A stretch of 59,735 nt of DNA from Defluviitaleaceae bacterium (GTDB taxonomy: Bacteria; Bacillota; Clostridia; Lachnospirales; WQUN01): positions 1-59,735 of the forward strand of contig WQVK01000011.1 of NCBI GenBank assembly GCA_009784025.1. The letters are read 5' to 3'. The notes beneath the pieces are model-generated. The model was not told the origin of the DNA. It made no database searches and saw nothing but the letters and a program-made list of their open reading frames with translations. Below, in pieces: positions 48,696 through 57,298 of this stretch. The stretch's first letter is position 1. Each line of letters opens with the position of its first letter. Made by a program: the position numbers and the translations under genes.

Positions 48696-49913
48696 TTATC
48701 CTCGGCCCTCACCCGCCAGCAGCCTCAGCGCATCGTAGCTCCATGGGTGAATCAAGTCTTCTTCTTCAATAGTGGCCTTTATCCCAACCACCAGGGCCGC
48801 GTCCATATCCTTATACGCAAGCTCGCGCATTTGCTCAAGCCCGGGGTAATCTTCCCGGTGAGGCTCAATATAATCCGCCAGCATGATAATCCTATCCAGC
48901 AGGCTAAGCTCGCGCCAGCCGGTGGTATGGTAGCGGATTGCCTGCAAAATTTCTGAATCTTCTACAAAAAAATCGCGGCGTGCGCTTTCTTCGCTTAGCA
49001 TGCAGTGGGTGATGTCTATATTGGCCTCCAGCACCGGGTCTAGGGTGATGCCCCATTTACGGCATAGAGTTAACTTTTTTTCTGCGCTATATTCTTTGGT
49101 GGCGTCGTGCAGCAGCGCCGCCCATCTGGCCTTTAGCACATCCCCGCCATAATGCCTGGCCAGCGCTTCGGCCTCTTGGCATGTGCCAAGGGTATGCTTA
49201 AACCGCCGCGGCGATAGTTGCTGCTTTAGCCTGGCCTTCGCCCATTCAAAATGCTCGGGGCCAAGGTCTGGCTGCACGGTTTGGTATAGGCCATGCTGCC
49301 TGGCGTATGTTTCTGCTGCTATGGGCATCATGCCACGCACAGATTCACCCCTGGCCAGTTTCTCGCGTATTTCTGTGCCGGATATGCTGTATAGGGGCAT
49401 GTCCATCAGGTATATTTCTGCCTTAAAATTCTCCCGTAGGGCGGCTACATGGGTTTCCAACTTTTGGCTGGCCGCACCCGGACGGCGCACCGTGATAAAG
49501 CTGCATAGCGTAAGCAATTCCTCCGCATTTTTCCAAGAAAGTATATCCAGCATGGCGTCCGCGCCGGTGATAAAATATATCTTTGCGCCCGCTGGGCAGA
49601 TTTTCCGTAGCTGCTTGATTGTGTCAATGGTGTAGGATTCCCCCGGGCGCTCTAGTTCCAGGCGCGAGCAGTCGAAAGCTGGGTTTTCGCAGGTGGCGGC
49701 CAACACCATTTTGAACCTATGCTCGCTGTGGGTTTTGGGGCGGCCTTGCTTATGTGGCGGGTTGGCGCTGGGTATAAACAGCAGCCGCTGTGGCCTAAAC
49801 TGCTGTAACACTTCTTCCGCCAGGGCCAGATGCCCAATATGCACCGGGTCAAATGTACCGCCCAGCACGGCCAGGCTTTCGCAGCGTTCTAAATAATCAT
49901 GTTTGCTTGCCAT
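48696..49913 (-). CDS. nadD-yqeK: Fused nicotinate-nucleotide adenylyltransferase / YqeK HD phosphohydrolase
   Basis: 405 residues. The N-terminal half (about 1-200) is NadD: GGTFDPVHIGHL, PPHK, GADA and YSISGTEIR, adenylating nicotinate mononucleotide in NAD synthesis. The C-terminal half (about 215-400) is a YqeK HD domain: RFKHTLGT, AALLHDATKEY, HTTG and LADYIEP. YqeK enzymes split diadenosine tetraphosphate. The genes are neighbours but separate in Bacillus. Here they are fused in one chain. Order nadD-yqeK, rsfS, nth on the minus strand. Confidence 0.93.
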   Translation of the reverse strand: MASKHDYLERCESLAVLGGTFDPVHIGHLALAEEVLQQFRPQRLLFIPSANPPHKQGRPKTHSEHRFKMVLAATCENPAFDCSRLELERPGESYTIDTIKQLRKICPAGAKIYFITGADAMLDILSWKNAEELLTLCSFITVRRPGAASQKLETHVAALRENFKAEIYLMDMPLYSISGTEIREKLARGESVRGMMPIAAETYARQHGLYQTVQPDLGPEHFEWAKARLKQQLSPRRFKHTLGTCQEAEALARHYGGDVLKARWAALLHDATKEYSAEKKLTLCRKWGITLDPVLEANIDITHCMLSEESARRDFFVEDSEILQAIRYHTTGWRELSLLDRIIMLADYIEPHREDYPGLEQMRELAYKDMDAALVVGIKATIEEEDLIHPWSYDALRLLAGEGRG

Positions 49914-50045
49914 ATATCTGCAACCTCACTTGGACATTTTCTAATACTATATCACCATCCGGCCTACATGTCACACAAAAAAGAGTTGTACATATACTGT
50001 ACCAAGATTCATTTGATTTTTGCATCCATCAAGGAGGTAGCGACA

Positions 50046-50822
50046 ATGGCAGCATTTGAATTGCAAGACAACACCGCAGAACCCTTCGTAACGCCAGTAC
50101 CGGCCGCAGACCTAGGCCATGACCCAAGAAGGGTAAAAGACGAATGCATAGTAGCATACAAAGTGTACGACAGTTGCCGCAGGCAAAACTGCCTTACGCA
50201 TAAAGAACTAAGCCCGGTTATAGTCATGTCAAACAAGCATGACCACGGCAAAGACCATGAAGAAAGCGTATTGCTAGAGCATATCCCAGGCGCGGCAACC
50301 GTAACCATGGACAAAGTTACAATAGATAGTATACAGGTGATAAGCAAAAAGCCATGCCCATTCCGCAATGGTTTTTGGGATGTTGTAGTAAAATATGTAT
50401 TCAAATACAACTTACTTTTCTGCGATGCCAAGGGCAAGCCAATAAAAGAAGAAACCTGCGCCAGCATCTTCACTATGAAAGTAACCCTATTTGGCTCAAC
50501 CGGCAGTGACCTTGTTGTGGGTACAGACCTATACAGCAGCAACGGCGGTTCTACCTTCACCGCAGCGCCCTTCATCTGGGCAGAAGCCAAAGCCGTTGGC
50601 CTAGACGCAAAAATCCACAACCATCACGGCAAAGAAGAAGTACAAGTGACAATAGGCCTGTTCAGCATAATAAAACTCTTCCGCCTGGTACACCTAAACG
50701 TACAGTCTAAGGGCTTTTGTATCCCGCATGAGTGCCACGAGCAAGGCGATATCAACCCCTGCGAATACTTCTCTGAACTAGACTTCCCAATGGATATATT
50801 CGCCCCGCCTCAGCGGAAGTGA
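50046..50822 (+). CDS. Conserved clostridial hypothetical protein, cysteine-bearing
   Basis: 258 residues without signal or membrane helix. Features: VKDECIVAYKVYDSCRRQNCLT near the start, IDSIQVISKKPCPFRNGFWDVVVKYVFKY in the middle and the tail CIPHECHEQGDINPCEYFSELDFP. I recall this style from a family common in spore-forming Clostridia without assigned function. Cysteine pairs at both ends would suit a cross-linked spore or exosporium layer, and a CATATACT resembling a sigma-E -10 box lies at about 49990. Both are weak hints. AAGGAGG precedes the ATG. Confidence 0.78.
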   Translation: MAAFELQDNTAEPFVTPVPAADLGHDPRRVKDECIVAYKVYDSCRRQNCLTHKELSPVIVMSNKHDHGKDHEESVLLEHIPGAATVTMDKVTIDSIQVISKKPCPFRNGFWDVVVKYVFKYNLLFCDAKGKPIKEETCASIFTMKVTLFGSTGSDLVVGTDLYSSNGGSTFTAAPFIWAEAKAVGLDAKIHNHHGKEEVQVTIGLFSIIKLFRLVHLNVQSKGFCIPHECHEQGDINPCEYFSELDFPMDIFAPPQRK

Positions 50823-50829
50823 GGAAATA

Positions 50830-50895
50830 GGGTCAAGACCGTCAGGGGCTTTGCCCTCGACACCTCCAAAAATTTTAATTTTCTTGGATTTTTTT
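50830..50895. repeat. R8 arm, single
   Basis: AAGACCGTCAGGGGCTTTGCCCTCGACACCTCC begins the arm and the rest has decayed. It directly follows the preceding stop codon. Confidence 0.5.
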
Positions 50896-50954
50896 CGGGA
50901 GGCGATTTTATGTCGCCTCCTGTTTTTTTGCCTGTCGCCACCATGCTCCCTTTG

Positions 50955-51743
50955 CTACTTCACGCAATACCGCGTAAACGTAGAAAACATCAGCGGCGTA
51001 CCCATCTCCCGACATAAATCGGCTAGGTTGCTCATGTCATTCTCGTTGGACCATGCCCCAGTTTTTACAGTTTCTACCTGGGAAAACCCTAAATTATCAA
51101 ATATCTGCAAAGTATCCCAAAAAACATTCGGGTACTTCTGTTTTATTGTCTCGCGGGCTTTGGCTGGCATGCCATCATAAAATTACTTCGTAACAAAATC
51201 ATAGTCAAAAACAAACAGCCCATCAGGCTTTAAAACCCGGTACACCTCGCGCAGGGCGCGGTCGCGGCTGTCTCCACCGCCTTCTATGTTAATTATTGCG
51301 GCGCTGCCGCATATCACATCTAGGCTGTTGTCGCGGAAGGGCATGTCACAGGTGTTAAATGCCGCGTATTCTACATTTGGCGGGGGGGTGTCCATGTCAT
51401 TAAAAAGCCTCTGCCATTCCCGCACCACAGTGGGGCAAAGGTCGCTTATCATTATGTTGGCGTTGTAATCTTGCAGCAATATTGCGGGCATAAACCCGCC
51501 GCCCGGGCCCGCGCATATCTCCAATATCATGCCGCCATGGCCGGCTATTTTCTGCGCCTCGGCCTTAAATCGTCCAGATTGCATCAGGCTGCCCTGTTCA
51601 ATATCTGCGCGCCAGCGGTGGTAAATCCATTGTTCACGCACCATATCTTCTGCATAATCCACATTGTAAGCCAGCTCTTCCCTTGGTACGAAATGCGGGA
51701 AATCATACATATCATAATCCCGATTAAAGCAATCTATAAACAT
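50955..51743 (-). pseudogene. SAM-dependent methyltransferase split by one in-frame TAA
   Basis: ATG 51743 (AAAGGAGAG upstream) opens a class I methyltransferase: ILEICAGPGGGF (motif I), ISDLCPTVV, AFNTCDMPFRDNSLDVICG and LREVYRVLKPDGLFVFDYD. A TAA at 51183-51185 stops it after VTK. The same frame then continues without a break for 75 codons (FYDGMPAKARE... to RYCVK), looking like the proper C-terminal strands of the fold. One base change of CAA or GAA to TAA explains it. It is either a recent nonsense mutation, a sequencing error or readthrough. No frameshift is needed. Confidence 0.8.
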
Positions 51744-51788
51744 AAAAACTCTCCTTTGCCACAGTATAGAAAAACTTTGCAAAAATTT

Positions 51789-51836
51789 CAACTAATTACA
51801 ATCTGTAATTAGTTGAAACAAGTTTTGCTTGTTTTT
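51789..51836. terminator. Palindromic hairpin upstream of the methyltransferase
   Basis: CAACTAATTACA/TGTAATTAGTTG, the same core as the hairpin after thyA at 15299, followed by AAACAAG/CTTGTTT and a T-run on the plus strand. Confidence 0.5.
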
Positions 51837-51900
51837 CAAAAAAAGGGGAATTAGTATAACAATAAACATGACATACGGCCGCCCTGTTTCTCTGTTACAA

Positions 51901-52001
51901 TAGACTTCTTTCGAAATCGTGTTTTTTGATTTCGAAAAAGTTACCTTTTCAATCTTTTATTTCTTCCGAAATCACGTTTTTGTGATTTCAGAAGAACTTT
52001 A
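51901..52001. repeat. R2 repeat, inverted orientation
   Basis: TAGACTTCTTTCGAAATC to GATTTCAGAAGAACTTTA, 101 bases, both hairpins intact. It ends 22 bases before the WYL regulator start and so carries or displaces its promoter. Confidence 0.8.
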
Positions 52002-52022
52002 ATACATAAAAGGAGGCCGAAT

Positions 52023-52928
52023 ATGAAACTTGACCGCTTGCTTGGGATTTTAACGGTATTGTTGCAGAACAAGAGGGTTACTGCGCCTTTTTTGGCAGAG
52101 AGGTTTGAGGTTAACAGGCGTACTATCGGGCGGGATATTGATGCGCTTTGCCAGGCGGGTATTCCTGTTATTACGCATCAGGGGGTTGGCGGTGGGATTT
52201 CTATTGCCGAGGGGTTTAAGCTGGATAAGGCCGTGCTTACCACAGACGAGCTTACTGGGATTATTGCGGCGCTAAAAGGGATTGGCAGTGTTTCAGAACA
52301 ATCGCGCATTGAGCAGACTTTGGATAAGTTAGGGGCAAATTCAGATGCCGTTGTGTCGCTTCACGAGCCTATTGTGATAGACCTGGCATCGTACTATAAG
52401 GGGCAGCTTACAGAGAAAATTGGGCTTATTAAGCAGGCAATTTTTCAAAGTAGGGTTATTCAGTTTGATTATTTTTATGGCAAGGGCGAAAGCCGCAGGC
52501 GCATAGAGCCGCATATAATTATTTTCCAATGGACATCATGGTATGTGTTCGGGTTTTGCCTAGAAAGGCAGGGCTGGCGCATGTTTAAGCTAAATAGGCT
52601 AATTAACCTGGTGCAATGTGACCAGGCCTTCACCATGCGAAATATCCCAAAGGAAAAGCCGGATTTGTACAGCCATCTTACAGATGATATCAAGCTTGTG
52701 GCGGTTTTTGATAAGGCGGTCAAGTATAGGCTGGTAGAGGCCTATGGCATAGAAAGCTTCCGAGAAACGGAAGATGGGCTGCATTTTGAATTTGATTTTA
52801 CCAACCTGGATTATATGGTTAGCTGGCTGCTTGGCTTTGGGGACAAGGTGAAAGTGCTTGAGCCGCCCCATGTTGCCGCAGAAATAATATCCATCGCAAA
52901 AAACATTTTAGCCCGATACGAAACATGA
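52023..52928 (+). CDS. HTH/WYL-domain transcriptional regulator
   Basis: 301 residues. N-terminal winged helix (about 1-60): FLAERFEVNRRTIGRDIDAL then the GVGGGISI wing. C-terminal WYL domain (about 135-230) with QFDYFY and SWYVFGFCLERQGWRMFKLNRL, a ligand- or nucleic-acid-sensing fold. YafY-type regulators respond to DNA damage or metabolites and usually control neighbours. Possible targets are the VOC protein and hypothetical gene downstream. AGGAGG precedes the ATG. Confidence 0.92.
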   Translation: MKLDRLLGILTVLLQNKRVTAPFLAERFEVNRRTIGRDIDALCQAGIPVITHQGVGGGISIAEGFKLDKAVLTTDELTGIIAALKGIGSVSEQSRIEQTLDKLGANSDAVVSLHEPIVIDLASYYKGQLTEKIGLIKQAIFQSRVIQFDYFYGKGESRRRIEPHIIIFQWTSWYVFGFCLERQGWRMFKLNRLINLVQCDQAFTMRNIPKEKPDLYSHLTDDIKLVAVFDKAVKYRLVEAYGIESFRETEDGLHFEFDFTNLDYMVSWLLGFGDKVKVLEPPHVAAEIISIAKNILARYET

Positions 52929-53037
52929 CATGATGCTGCCCTGTTTGGTGTGATAATATGCAAAAGTAATCTGGCCTGCGCCACCCAGCAAGAGCCACGC
53001 AAAATCATATTACTATAAAAAATAGGAGGCAATAAAA

Positions 53038-53439
53038 ATGGATTTCAACAAATCAATGGTAACGGTAAATGTAAGAGGCGATTACGGCGAATGTTTCGAT
53101 TTCTACACAAAAAAACTTGGCCTAATCCCAACATGGGGCGACAGAAATGGCCCATGGACAGGCTTTGCAACCAAAGCAGGGGATGATTATAGCTTCGCAA
53201 TATTTAAGGCAGAAGGCCAGGCGGCCTACAAAGGCTACAACCTGCCAAGCGCCAACAGCCAGCCAGACACCACATCCCTAGGCATCCCCTGCGAAAACAT
53301 TGAAGAAGATTACAAGCGCCTAAAAGAAGCCGGTGTAGAATTTATAGGCGAGCTGCAAACCGTAGCAGACTGGGGCGTAAAATGCGCCTATTTTAGGGAC
53401 ACCGAAGGCAATTTACTATCGCTGACAGGAGATATCTAA
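53038..53439 (+). CDS. VOC-family (glyoxalase/bleomycin resistance-like) protein
   Basis: 133 residues, two beta-alpha-beta-beta-beta modules: FYTKKLGLIPTWGD in the first and GIPCENIEEDYKRLKEAGVEFIGE with YFRDTEGNLLSL in the second. The closing DTEGN.LSL motif is typical. Substrate cannot be told. Metal ligands are not obvious in the first module. TAGGAGG stands 9 bases before the ATG. Confidence 0.9.
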   Translation: MDFNKSMVTVNVRGDYGECFDFYTKKLGLIPTWGDRNGPWTGFATKAGDDYSFAIFKAEGQAAYKGYNLPSANSQPDTTSLGIPCENIEEDYKRLKEAGVEFIGELQTVADWGVKCAYFRDTEGNLLSLTGDI

Positions 53440-53478
53440 TACACAAAGAATTATCAAAAACATGGACAGGAGATTAAA

Positions 53479-53964
53479 ATGCCAGCAGAAAAAATAACAT
53501 TCGAAGAGTTTTTTGAATCGGTGGACGACCAGAATCGCTCATTCGTACAAAATTTCCACAAATACATGATGGAAAATGGCTGTAAAGTAGCTTTCGAACT
53601 TAAAAAGAACGGCTACCTAGCATCATACAAATACGGCAAACCCATACGAACCGTAATGAATTTCGTATTCCGCAAAGAAGGCATGTTAGCCCGCATCTAC
53701 GGCGAACATATAAGCAAATACCCAGCCTTCCTAGAATCATTGCCCCAACAAATGCTACAGCATCTAAGCAGCGCCGGAGACTGCAAACGCCTAACAAGCA
53801 ACACCTGTAGCCCAAAATGCATAGGCTACGACTTTAAAATATTCAACCAGCACTACCAAAAATGCCGCTACAACTGCTTCGAATTCTTAATGACCAACGA
53901 AAGCCGGCCATCAATCCAGCAATTTGTAGAGCATGAGTTAGATGCGCGGATGGCGGGATTATAA
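53479..53964 (+). CDS. Hypothetical cysteine-containing protein
   Basis: 161 residues, soluble. Basic middle (KKNGYLASYKYGKPIRTVMNFVFR), RIYGEHISKY, then CKRLTSNTCSPKC and a YQKCRYNCF segment, ending in a P.IQQFVEHELDAR helix. The cysteine pattern suggests a metal site. It resembles the protein at 4293-4808 in the order of these parts. It follows the VOC gene by 39 bases and probably shares its transcript. AGGAG precedes the ATG. Confidence 0.75.
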   Translation: MPAEKITFEEFFESVDDQNRSFVQNFHKYMMENGCKVAFELKKNGYLASYKYGKPIRTVMNFVFRKEGMLARIYGEHISKYPAFLESLPQQMLQHLSSAGDCKRLTSNTCSPKCIGYDFKIFNQHYQKCRYNCFEFLMTNESRPSIQQFVEHELDARMAGL

Positions 53965-53974
53965 TAGGCTTTGT

Positions 53975-54213
53975 TGGCCAAGCCTCAGCTTCTTTATAAG
54001 ATTTGTTTCGCCAACCAGGCACGATCTCCCGCCCGATTTCTCTCGGGTTACATTTGGAAAAAAGCAAAAACTTTAAATTTCATTCTTGAATTTTTTAAAA
54101 AGCCCTTATTTTAGGGCTTTTTTTAGTTTGCAGTTGCGATTTAGGGCTCTTTTTTGCAAAAATGTGGTACCATACGGTACCATTTTCACCTAAAAATGGT
54201 ACCGTATGGTACC
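53975..54213. repeat. R8 left arm with R9 insert and R1 palindrome
   Basis: R9 at about 53995-54058, an AAAAGCCCTTATTTTAGGGCTTTT hairpin at 54097-54125, and R1 at 54165-54213 (TGGTACCATACGG... / ...CCGTATGGTACCA). The right R8 arm is missing. Bases 54214-54268 show nothing. Confidence 0.65.
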
Positions 54214-54268
54214 ACAAATGCTAAAATTGTCCTCGGCAGTAAAATCACAATCCGCGGATGGTGCATGG

Positions 54269-54297
54269 TTGACAAAGCGCATATAGCCAAATAAAAT
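54269..54297 (+). promoter_or_regulatory. Sigma-A-like promoter for the ydbC/glycosylase operon
   Basis: TTGACA (54269-54274), 17-bp spacer and TAAAAT (54292-54297). The leader before the first gene is about 150 bases and contains a 37-codon frame (54296-54409) that overlaps the -10 box and is unlikely to be translated. Confidence 0.6.
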
Positions 54298-54454
54298 GGC
54301 GATAAATGTAAAGATGTTGGCAGTACAAAGGGGAAGCAGTGAAGGCAAGGATATTCCCACGGCGAAGAAGCTACAGTTTCAGCGCAAGGCAGCATATCTG
54401 TTTTAAAATTTTCACAAATATGTTACGATTACAGCAAAAACGGAGGCTACAAAA

Positions 54455-54673
54455 ATGGCAGAAATTAAATTTGAAATAACCAAGCATATAGGCGTGTTGT
54501 CTGAAGGCTCTAAGGGCTGGCGCAAAGAGCTTAACCTCATAAGCTGGAACGACCGCGAGCCAAAATACGATATCCGCGACTGGGCACCAGACAACTCGAA
54601 AATGGGCAAAGGTGTAACTCTATCTGCAGAAGAAATAACCGAACTAAAAAGCCTACTGGCGGAAGAAAATTAA
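54455..54673 (+). CDS. YdbC-type PC4-like DNA-binding protein
   Basis: 72 residues. LNLISWNDREPKYDIRDWAPDNSKMGKGVTLSAEE is the bacterial PC4/p15 signature. Family members (Lactococcus YdbC) are dimers that bind single-stranded DNA. CGGAGG stands 9 bases before the ATG. The stop overlaps the start of the glycosylase gene by one base (TAATG), suggesting that both act in repair. Confidence 0.92.
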   Translation: MAEIKFEITKHIGVLSEGSKGWRKELNLISWNDREPKYDIRDWAPDNSKMGKGVTLSAEEITELKSLLAEEN

Positions 54674-55275
54674 TGGATAAATATTTCGAATACGGCGAAA
54701 AAGAACTTGACCATTTGCGCAAAAAAGACAAAAAACTTGGCGCAGCCATAGACCGCCGTGGTATAATCCGGCGCAAAATAAACCCAGATTTATTCGCCGC
54801 CTTGGTAGAAAGCATAATAGGCCAGCAGATATCCAACAAAGCCGCAACAACAGTATGCGGTAAGCTAAGCCAGCTTAGTGGCGGCATGAACGCCACTAAG
54901 CTCAATGCCCTTTCGCCAGAAGAAATCCAAACCTGCGGCATGTCCATGCGTAAGGCTGGGTACATTAAAAATATCGCCGCCGCCGCCGTAAGCCGGGCCA
55001 TAGACTTCGAAACCCTGTCACAAAAAACCGATCAAGAGATAATCGAGACCCTAACCGCCATAAAGGGCGTGGGTCAATGGACGGCAGAAATGCTGCTAAT
55101 CTTCTCGCTAATGCGCCCAAACATTGTAAGCTATGGCGATTTTGCAATACGCCGGGGTATGATGTTATTATACGGGCATAAGGATATGCCGAAAGAGCGT
55201 TTCGTGCGCTATGTTAGGCGTTATGCGCCATATGGCTCTGTTGCGTCGCTGTATTTATGGGAAATGTCACATTAG
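54673..55275 (+). CDS. DNA-3-methyladenine glycosylase, AlkA-like HhH family
   Basis: 200 residues. FAALVESIIGQQIS, helix-hairpin-helix AIKGVGQWTAEMLLIF and the catalytic Asp in VSYGDFAIRRGM. It removes alkylated purines from DNA. It lacks the N-terminal AlkA wing and the iron-sulphur cluster of Nth. Coupled to the PC4-like gene and followed after 20 bases by a DUF2200 gene. With nth and the enzyme at the right edge it is the third HhH glycosylase in the window. Confidence 0.93.
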   Translation: MDKYFEYGEKELDHLRKKDKKLGAAIDRRGIIRRKINPDLFAALVESIIGQQISNKAATTVCGKLSQLSGGMNATKLNALSPEEIQTCGMSMRKAGYIKNIAAAAVSRAIDFETLSQKTDQEIIETLTAIKGVGQWTAEMLLIFSLMRPNIVSYGDFAIRRGMMLLYGHKDMPKERFVRYVRRYAPYGSVASLYLWEMSH

Positions 55276-55295
55276 AGTTCTTAAAAGGAGAGCAT

Positions 55296-55646
55296 ATGGA
55301 TAACAGCCGGGTTTTTAAAATGAGTTTTGCCAAAATATACTCGCTATACCTACAAAAAATCGAGAAAAAAGGCCGCAACAAAGCAGAGCTAGACATGGTA
55401 ATCTGCTGGCTAACAGGCTACAATGATGCCGGGCTTGCCGGGCAAATAGCCAGTGAAGCCAGCCTTGAGGCCTTTTTTGCCGCCGCCCCGCAAATGAACT
55501 CAAACGCCAGTCAGATAAAAGGCGTAATTTGCGGCATAAGGGTGGAGGATGTCAGTGACCCGCTAATGCAGCAAATCCGCTGGCTGGATAAACTTGTAGA
55601 TGAATTGGCCAGGGGTAAAGCCATGGAGAAAATCCTCCGAGATTAG
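55296..55646 (+). CDS. DUF2200 family protein
   Basis: 116 residues. VFKMSFAKIYSLYLQKIEKKGRNKAELD, WLTGYNDAGL, GVICGIRVEDVSDPLMQQIRWLDKLVDELARGKAMEKIL is the DUF2200 signature over nearly its whole length. Soluble, helical, function unknown. AAAAGGAG stands 6 bases before ATG 55296. Last gene of the YdbC-glycosylase group. Confidence 0.92.
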   Translation: MDNSRVFKMSFAKIYSLYLQKIEKKGRNKAELDMVICWLTGYNDAGLAGQIASEASLEAFFAAAPQMNSNASQIKGVICGIRVEDVSDPLMQQIRWLDKLVDELARGKAMEKILRD

Positions 55647-55712
55647 TTGCAAATATTACCATGACAGAAACTGCGGACAGCTGTAGGGGATGCGCTTGCT
55701 GCGCCCTACGGT

Positions 55713-55876
55713 TATAGTCGCTCCACCTAAAAACATTCGCATAGAGTGCAGGAAATTTTTCGCAAGGCGAGGAGCTGAAAGCCGCTGCGCACTAGCGGTG
55801 CGCAAGGTTTTTAGCGACGAAGGCTTGCGGGAAATTTACAAGCTCTATGTGAGGGTTTTTAGGTGGAGCGACTATA
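55713..55876. repeat. R4 repeat, intact 164-bp copy
   Basis: TATAGTCGCTCCACCTAAAA and its exact reverse complement at the other end. Nearly identical to 24559-24722 across 31 kb. It fills most of the gap before the ThrE genes. The rest of 55647-55712 shows nothing. Confidence 0.9.
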
Positions 55877-55915
55877 CATAAACAGCCAAATCCAACCCCC
55901 AAGGAGGGCCACAAC

Positions 55916-56698
55916 TTGCTATCAACTACAAACCAAGCGGTAAAATTATCCATCCTAGCCGGGGAAATCCTGCTGGCATCCGGCGCGGAAACCAACCGAG
56001 TAGAGGATACTGTGCTGCGCATTCTTACAAAATGCGGCTTCCAAGGCGCAGAATCCTTTGCCACAAGCACAGGGGTTTTTGCCTCGGCAGAAGGCGCAGA
56101 CGGCAATGTTGTTACCATGGTGCGGCGGGTTAAAAGCCGTGCCAATAATTTTGTTAAAATCGCCAGTGTAAACGAGGTTTCCAGAGGCTTTGTAGAGGGC
56201 GATATCACTGTGGAGGCTGCCCTAACCAGGCTTGAAGAAATCAAGACCTCTGGTTCTTACCCCAAATGGGTGAAAATAGCCGGGGCATCGTTGGCGGCAT
56301 TTTGCTTGGCTGCCATGCTGGGCGGCGGCTGGGATGACGCCGTTAGCGCCCTCGTTGCGGCGTTTCTTATGCATATCCCTATCATGTTCCTAGAAGAGCG
56401 TAATGTGGCCTCTGTACTGCGGAATATCTGCGGCGGTGCGTTTGCTGCGCTGTTTTCTATGGTTTTGTTAAATATTGGCCTTGGCAGCAGCATAAATGCC
56501 ATTATCATAGGCACAATCATGCCCCTTGTGCCGGGGCTAAGCTTAACTAACGCCATCCGAGATGTGCTGGAGGGGGATTTTATATCCGGCTCTGCGCGCA
56601 TTTTAGATGCTTTTTTAATTGCTATTGCCATCGCCACGGGGGTTGGTACTGCCATGAGCCTGTGGTATAGCCTGTTTGGGGGTGTGTTAATATGGTAA
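55916..56698 (+). CDS. Threonine/serine exporter ThrE-like subunit (cytoplasmic plus membrane domain)
   Basis: 260 residues with a TTG start, AAGGAGG 8 bases upstream. The N-terminal part (about 1-115) is soluble: LAGEILLASGAETNRVEDTV and ESFATSTGVFAS are the PF06738 signature. Five membrane helices follow. In Corynebacterium ThrE one protein holds both halves. Here the second half is the next gene, overlapping by 7 bases. It probably exports threonine, serine or related small acids. Confidence 0.92.
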   Translation: MLSTTNQAVKLSILAGEILLASGAETNRVEDTVLRILTKCGFQGAESFATSTGVFASAEGADGNVVTMVRRVKSRANNFVKIASVNEVSRGFVEGDITVEAALTRLEEIKTSGSYPKWVKIAGASLAAFCLAAMLGGGWDDAVSALVAAFLMHIPIMFLEERNVASVLRNICGGAFAALFSMVLLNIGLGSSINAIIIGTIMPLVPGLSLTNAIRDVLEGDFISGSARILDAFLIAIAIATGVGTAMSLWYSLFGGVLIW

Positions 56699-57120
56699 CA
56701 CATTTTGTGCTGGCTTTCTTTGCCACTACTGGATTTTGTCTGGTTTTTAATGTGCCGCGGCGGGAGTTTGCCTTTTGTGGGATGGTAGGGGCTTTGGGTT
56801 GGATTGTGTACCAACTGGCGCTGCTGGCTACTGGCGGCGGCATTGTATCGGTGTTTTTTGCCGCCATGGCCATTGCGTATTTAAGCCGAGTGTTAAGCTT
56901 TTGGCGGAAAATGCCCATAAATTTATTTATGATACCCGGCGTGATTCCGCTTGTGCCGGGGGTTGGCATCTATTACACTATGCTGTATACAATCTCTGGC
57001 GAGAACGCCGCCGCACTAATGCGTGGTATAGAAACGCTGATGGTGGCTGGGGTTATATCAATTGGGCTACTGATTGTTTTATCGCTGCCTCGTGGGCTGT
57101 TTGGGGGTAGGCGGAAATGA
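56692..57120 (+). CDS. ThrE-like exporter second subunit
   Basis: 142 residues, four to five membrane helices, matching the ThrE_2 domain: FNVPRREFAFCGMVGALGW, FFAAMAIAYLSRVLSFWRKMP and MIPGVIPLVPGVGIYYTM. It completes the exporter with the previous protein. ATGA overlap with the next small gene. Confidence 0.92.
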   Translation: MVTHFVLAFFATTGFCLVFNVPRREFAFCGMVGALGWIVYQLALLATGGGIVSVFFAAMAIAYLSRVLSFWRKMPINLFMIPGVIPLVPGVGIYYTMLYTISGENAAALMRGIETLMVAGVISIGLLIVLSLPRGLFGGRRK

Positions 57121-57296
57121 AATACCCTAAAACACAGCTGCAAGAAGCTCATACTGCCTTGCTATCCACCCTTCGCAAATGCGAAAAAATTGACATGGCA
57201 AAGCAGGCCGCACCACAGCAAACCTTGCTTACCCGCCGCATTGCCGCATTAAAAATTGCATTGGAGCTAATACAGCGAGAAATAGGAGGAGAATAA
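57117..57296 (+). CDS. 59-residue hypothetical protein in the ThrE-YjbQ operon
   Basis: Short helical protein (LQEAHTALLSTLRKCEKIDM ... LLTRRIAALKIALELIQRE). The ATG overlaps the ThrE_2 stop, and YjbQ starts 3 bases after its stop, the ribosome site of which lies in its last codons (GGAGGAGAA). Coding is supported by this packing and by the regular amphipathic helices. I recall similar short proteins beside yjbQ in other Clostridia. No function known. Confidence 0.75.
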   Translation: MKYPKTQLQEAHTALLSTLRKCEKIDMAKQAAPQQTLLTRRIAALKIALELIQREIGGE

Positions 57297-57298
57297 AT

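Noticed and set aside
51183-51185. Selenocysteine or pyrrolysine recoding in the methyltransferase
   Set aside because: The stop is TAA, not TGA or TAG, and no recoding structure is evident after it.
54296-54409. 37-codon upstream frame before the ydbC-like gene
   Set aside because: Its start codon overlaps the predicted -10 box, so it would lie at or before the transcript start. No ribosome site.
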